A DNA stretch of 7,715 nt from JBGTKH01 sp041744735 (GTDB lineage Bacteria; Planctomycetota; Planctomycetia; Pirellulales; Pirellulaceae): assembly GCA_041744735.1 (NCBI GenBank), contig JBGTKH010000120.1, forward strand, positions 1 through 7,715, given 5' to 3'. This document shows, one piece after another, positions 6,114-7,715 of the stretch (the stretch's first letter is position 1; each line of letters opens with the position of its first letter). Under the pieces are notes generated by a model, which made no database searches, was not told where the DNA came from, and worked only from the letters and a program-made list of their open reading frames with translations. The position numbers were made by a program, and so were the translations under genes.

Positions 6114-6935
6114 ATGAAGCTCGGTCTAATCAACTCCGCATGGGTCCAGGCACAGCAGCCGATCGACTTCGGGCTGCGGAAAACGAAAGAAATCGGCTTC
6201 GACACAATCGACATTTTCACCGATCCGTTGGACATGGACGTGATCGAGCGGCGGCTGATTAAGGACGAGTGCGACCGGCTGGATTTGCCCATTGTGTCGA
6301 TCGCCTGCGTCGCCGTGGGACTGATCGATTTCAATCCCAGCGTGCAAGAGTTTCACATGGACCGCATGCGCGCGTACTTGGATCTGGCCTACGAATACGA
6401 AGCCAAGAACGTGCTGCTGGTGCTGGGTGAATACATTTGGAACCGGGAAGTGATCCCGCCGCAGGAACAATGGGACACGGCGGTGCGCAACTGCCAGCAT
6501 CTGGGCGAATACGCGGCCGAACTCGACGTGCAGATCGCGCTGGAACTGGAGCCGTTCGCGCTGTCGCTGCTGAACAACGTCGACAGCATGGTCCGTTTCA
6601 TCGACGAAGTGGACCACGAATTCGTGCACGCTAACATCGACATCTCGCACCTGCTGCTGGCCGGCGTGAAGCCCGAAGAGCTGCGGCGGCTGAAAGACAA
6701 AGCGATCCACGTGCACATCTCCGACTGCGACGGGAAAAAACACGGCGACCTGCCGCCCGGCCGCGGCGTGGTGCCGTTCGAACCCTACTTGAAAGAAATC
6801 AAAGACCTGGACATCGACGGCGCCATCTCCATCGAACTGGAGTATTCACCCGAACCGGACAAGATCGTGGAGTGGGTTGAAGAAGCTTACCGCGAGACGG
6901 ATAAGCTGCTGCAGGCCGTGGGGCTGCGCAGCTAA
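6114..6935 (+). CDS. sugar phosphate isomerase/epimerase-like TIM-barrel protein
   Basis: Member of the xylose-isomerase-like TIM-barrel (AP endonuclease 2) superfamily, 273 residues, a normal length, and probably cytoplasmic. Candidate metal ligands follow the family pattern of Glu, Asp, His and Glu at the barrel strand ends: Glu144/Glu146 in IALELEP, Asp176 with His179 in NIDISH, His199/His201 in IHVHISD and Glu241/Glu243 in ISIELEY. The Asp-x-x-His spacing and the HISDCDG...PPGRG segment (201-218) resemble D-tagatose 3-epimerase-type enzymes, where a divalent metal supports proton exchange at a keto-sugar carbon. The exact substrate cannot be read. GGAAAG (6099-6104), 9 bases before the ATG, is a plausible ribosome binding site. 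It lies 263 bases after the DUF1501 gene with its own likely promoter. The name IolE or a tagatose epimerase would be over-precise. Confidence 0.88.
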   Translation: MKLGLINSAWVQAQQPIDFGLRKTKEIGFDTIDIFTDPLDMDVIERRLIKDECDRLDLPIVSIACVAVGLIDFNPSVQEFHMDRMRAYLDLAYEYEAKNVLLVLGEYIWNREVIPPQEQWDTAVRNCQHLGEYAAELDVQIALELEPFALSLLNNVDSMVRFIDEVDHEFVHANIDISHLLLAGVKPEELRRLKDKAIHVHISDCDGKKHGDLPPGRGVVPFEPYLKEIKDLDIDGAISIELEYSPEPDKIVEWVEEAYRETDKLLQAVGLRS

Positions 6936-6949
6936 ACAAGCTGCGCAGC
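6923..6949. terminator. perfect hairpin between convergent genes, stop codon in the loop
   Basis: The self-complementary decamer GCTGCGCAGC occurs twice, at 6923-6932 and 6940-6949, separated by TAAACAA. The transcript of either strand can form a 10-bp GC-rich stem with a 7-base loop. The TAA stop of the TIM-barrel gene is the first three loop bases, and its last three sense codons lie within the upstream arm. The minus-strand gene ends at 6963, so the hairpin separates converging transcripts and could act on both. No clear T-run follows on either side, so intrinsic termination is not certain. Confidence 0.55.
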
Positions 6950-6962
6950 GAACGTATTCGCT

Positions 6963-7292
6963 TTAAGAGAGCCGCTTCGGAATTTCCGAACTCTTCTGTG
7001 TAGATAGCTTGCTGATTCGCGGCGTCGGCGAATTCCAATTGCGTGCCTTGACTTCACGCACTTCATCGCGGGCGTCGAGGTACAGTAGGTAGGCAATGAA
7101 TGCAGCGATCAGACACGGCACCGACAAGACCGCCATCGAGGGAAAGAAGGCAAGCACACCTGCAACACTACTCAATGCAAGCGCAATTCCAAGCCGCACT
7201 CGCTTCCAACGATTGACTCGACTTGCAAACGAAGCGTTCATCTCGGACGCCGATTTAACCGAAGCGTCATTTCGGGTTGAGCTTGTCTCCAT
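6963..7292 (-). CDS. small two-helix membrane protein, uncharacterised (109 aa)
   Basis: Function unknown. The start is set by a strong ribosome binding site: on the minus strand AGGAGG (7304-7299) stands 6 bases before the ATG at 7292; the frame is open further upstream but has no comparable signal. Residues 1-30 are polar and Ser-rich, followed by a basic patch (NRWKRVR, 27-33). Two hydrophobic segments follow (about 34-50 and 53-71) with a Pro-Ser break between them, suggesting a membrane hairpin. The 38-residue tail is charged and hydrophilic (YLDARDEVREVKARNW, then Ser/Lys-rich). The gene overlaps the end of the upstream minus-strand gene by 26 bases, so the two are probably translated from one transcript. 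It converges on the TIM-barrel gene. No family recognised. Confidence 0.65.
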   Translation of the reverse strand: METSSTRNDASVKSASEMNASFASRVNRWKRVRLGIALALSSVAGVLAFFPSMAVLSVPCLIAAFIAYLLYLDARDEVREVKARNWNSPTPRISKLSTQKSSEIPKRLS

Positions 7293-7590
7293 CACGACCC
7301 TCCTTCCTGCGAAAACCGATTTTGTCAAACGCTTCTTGGCTGGCTCGCCCTTTCGCAAACCAAACGGCTAACTCGAGGAACTCTTTGATCTGGCTCGGCT
7401 CAAACCCGGCCTCGCTGAGTTTCGTCGCCGCCAAAGCATTCCAATCGTCATCGGTGAGTTCTTCCAGTGCAAACTCAGCCTGCGCCCAGGCGCGAATTAA
7501 ACCCTCGAAGGTATGCCATCGGCGACGCTCCCAGTAATACCTCGCAAAATAGATGGCCAACGGCACGAGGACGGCTGAGGTGGTGACCAA
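7267..7590 (-). CDS. small membrane-anchored protein, uncharacterised; 5' end probably disturbed by IS insertion
   Basis: Function unknown. From TTG 7590 the product is 107 residues: a hydrophobic N-terminal helix (about 3-15, SAVLVPLAIYFA) followed by RYYWERRRW, as in a single-pass anchor with a cytoplasmic body, then a helical acidic domain rich in Trp, Glu and Ala (FEGLIRAWAQAEFALEEL, DDDWNALAATKL), and a charged tail. The only nearby starts are TTG 7590, GTG 7566 and TTG 7560; none has a ribosome binding site, and TTG 7590 lies in what looks like the terminal sequence of the neighbouring insertion element. The frame stays open into the element. The original start was therefore probably replaced or lost on insertion. 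The gene may still be read by transcription coming out of the element, which points the same way. It overlaps the next gene by 26 bases. Confidence 0.5.
   Translation of the reverse strand: MVTTSAVLVPLAIYFARYYWERRRWHTFEGLIRAWAQAEFALEELTDDDWNALAATKLSEAGFEPSQIKEFLELAVWFAKGRASQEAFDKIGFRRKEGRDGDKLNPK
7299..7304 (-). promoter_or_regulatory. strong ribosome binding site fixing the 7292 start
   Basis: Read on the minus strand, AGGAGG lies 6 bases before the ATG at 7292-7290. It sits inside the coding sequence of the overlapping upstream gene. It is the clearest Shine-Dalgarno match in the window and decides the start of the two-helix membrane protein. Confidence 0.75.
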
Positions 7591-7715
7591 AATCCGGGCG
7601 CGCCCAGGGCTTAGTTTTGACCGGGTTGATTGGTTTCGAATTGAATTGGCGTTTGGTAGCCGATGCTGGAATGCTTTCGCTCGCGGTTGTAGTAAGCGAA
7701 GTACTCAGCCAGTTC
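7581..7715 (-). mobile_element. right-hand end of an IS3-family insertion sequence (partial)
   Basis: The last bases of the window encode the C-terminus of an IS3-type transposase read on the minus strand. After its stop, about 30 noncoding bases lead to a candidate tip at 7581, where the + strand begins TGGTGACCAAAATCCGGGCG; 7576 (TGAGGTGGTG) is the other candidate. IS3 elements usually end in TG...CA, which fits either. A 10-base palindrome GGGCGCGCCC (7596-7605) lies between the stop and the tip. The other end and the target duplication are outside the window, so the exact boundary is not settled. Confidence 0.65.
7611..7715 (-). CDS. IS3-family transposase OrfB, C-terminal fragment cut by the window edge
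   Basis: On the minus strand bases 7715-7611 encode 34 residues and a TAA stop: ELAEYFAYYNRERKHSS, then IGYQTPIQFE and a short NQPGQN tail. The YYNxxRxHSSxGYxxPxxFE pattern is the typical C-terminal end of the integrase-core (rve) domain in IS3-group OrfB transposases, which cut and join DNA through a DDE site that would lie beyond the edge. The fragment shows no internal damage. Whether the whole element is intact cannot be seen. Confidence 0.85.
   Translation of the reverse strand, partial: ELAEYFAYYNRERKHSSIGYQTPIQFETNQPGQN

Noticed and set aside
5732..6334. Open frames on both strands running through the heptamer array
   Set aside because: Their products repeat short Ser/Arg/Gly or Thr/Ser/Asp/Leu/Arg/Pro patterns that follow from the 7-base repeat, with no independent coding signal.
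6114..6935. Endonuclease IV (DNA repair) for the TIM-barrel gene
   Set aside because: The spacing of the metal ligands and the sugar-epimerase-like HISDCDG...PPGRG segment fit the isomerase/epimerase side of the superfamily; the larger ligand set of endonuclease IV is not evident.
7096..7371. Plus-strand open frame of 91 codons
   Set aside because: It is antisense to the minus-strand genes, which have a strong ribosome binding site, membrane segments and coupled overlap; the plus-strand frame has no such support.

Overview
The window looks like a chromosomal piece from a Planctomycetes-type bacterium. The grounds are a DUF1501 family protein with a twin-arginine-like N-terminus, a CUT2 sugar ABC transporter, an orphan xylose-isomerase-like TIM-barrel protein, GC-rich coding sequence with gaps of up to about 260 bases between genes, and intergenic heptameric tandem repeats. 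The assignment is an inference from gene content; no rRNA or other marker gene is present.

Layout. Bases 1-4071 hold a three-gene CUT2 (ribose/xylose/galactose-type) ABC importer on the + strand: a substrate-binding lipoprotein cut by the left edge, a two-domain ATPase, and a permease that overlaps the ATPase by 4 bases. Bases 4072-4254 are noncoding with inverted repeats. A 78-residue uncharacterised protein (4255-4491) lies 24 bases before a DUF1501 protein (4516-5850). Bases 5851-6113 carry 18 phased 7-base units and the leader of a TIM-barrel sugar-phosphate isomerase/epimerase-like gene (6114-6935). A perfect 10-bp hairpin, with the stop codon of that gene in its loop, separates it from two overlapping minus-strand genes for small membrane-associated proteins (6963-7292 and 7267-7590). 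The right edge (about 7581-7715) is the 3' end of an IS3-family element whose tip runs into the start of the upstream minus-strand gene.

The strongest observation is in the binding protein. Compared with RbsB-type proteins its two halves are in reversed order: lipoprotein cysteine and Ser/Thr linker, then the C-terminal half (lobe 2 to the normal C-terminus), then a short linker, then the N-terminal half, then stop. This reads as a natural circular permutation of a type I periplasmic binding protein. Its partner permease carries about 145 extra residues, charged and probably a coiled-coil hairpin, directly after the GGIDLSVG segment. The two oddities in one transporter may be linked, which is an inference.

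How the genes work together: the binding protein would capture a monosaccharide outside the inner membrane, the permease would pass it across, and the fused ATPase would drive transport. The TIM-barrel protein could isomerise or epimerise a sugar, but it is a separate transcription unit and nothing ties it to the transported substrate. The DUF1501 protein and the small genes have no firm functional link to the importer.
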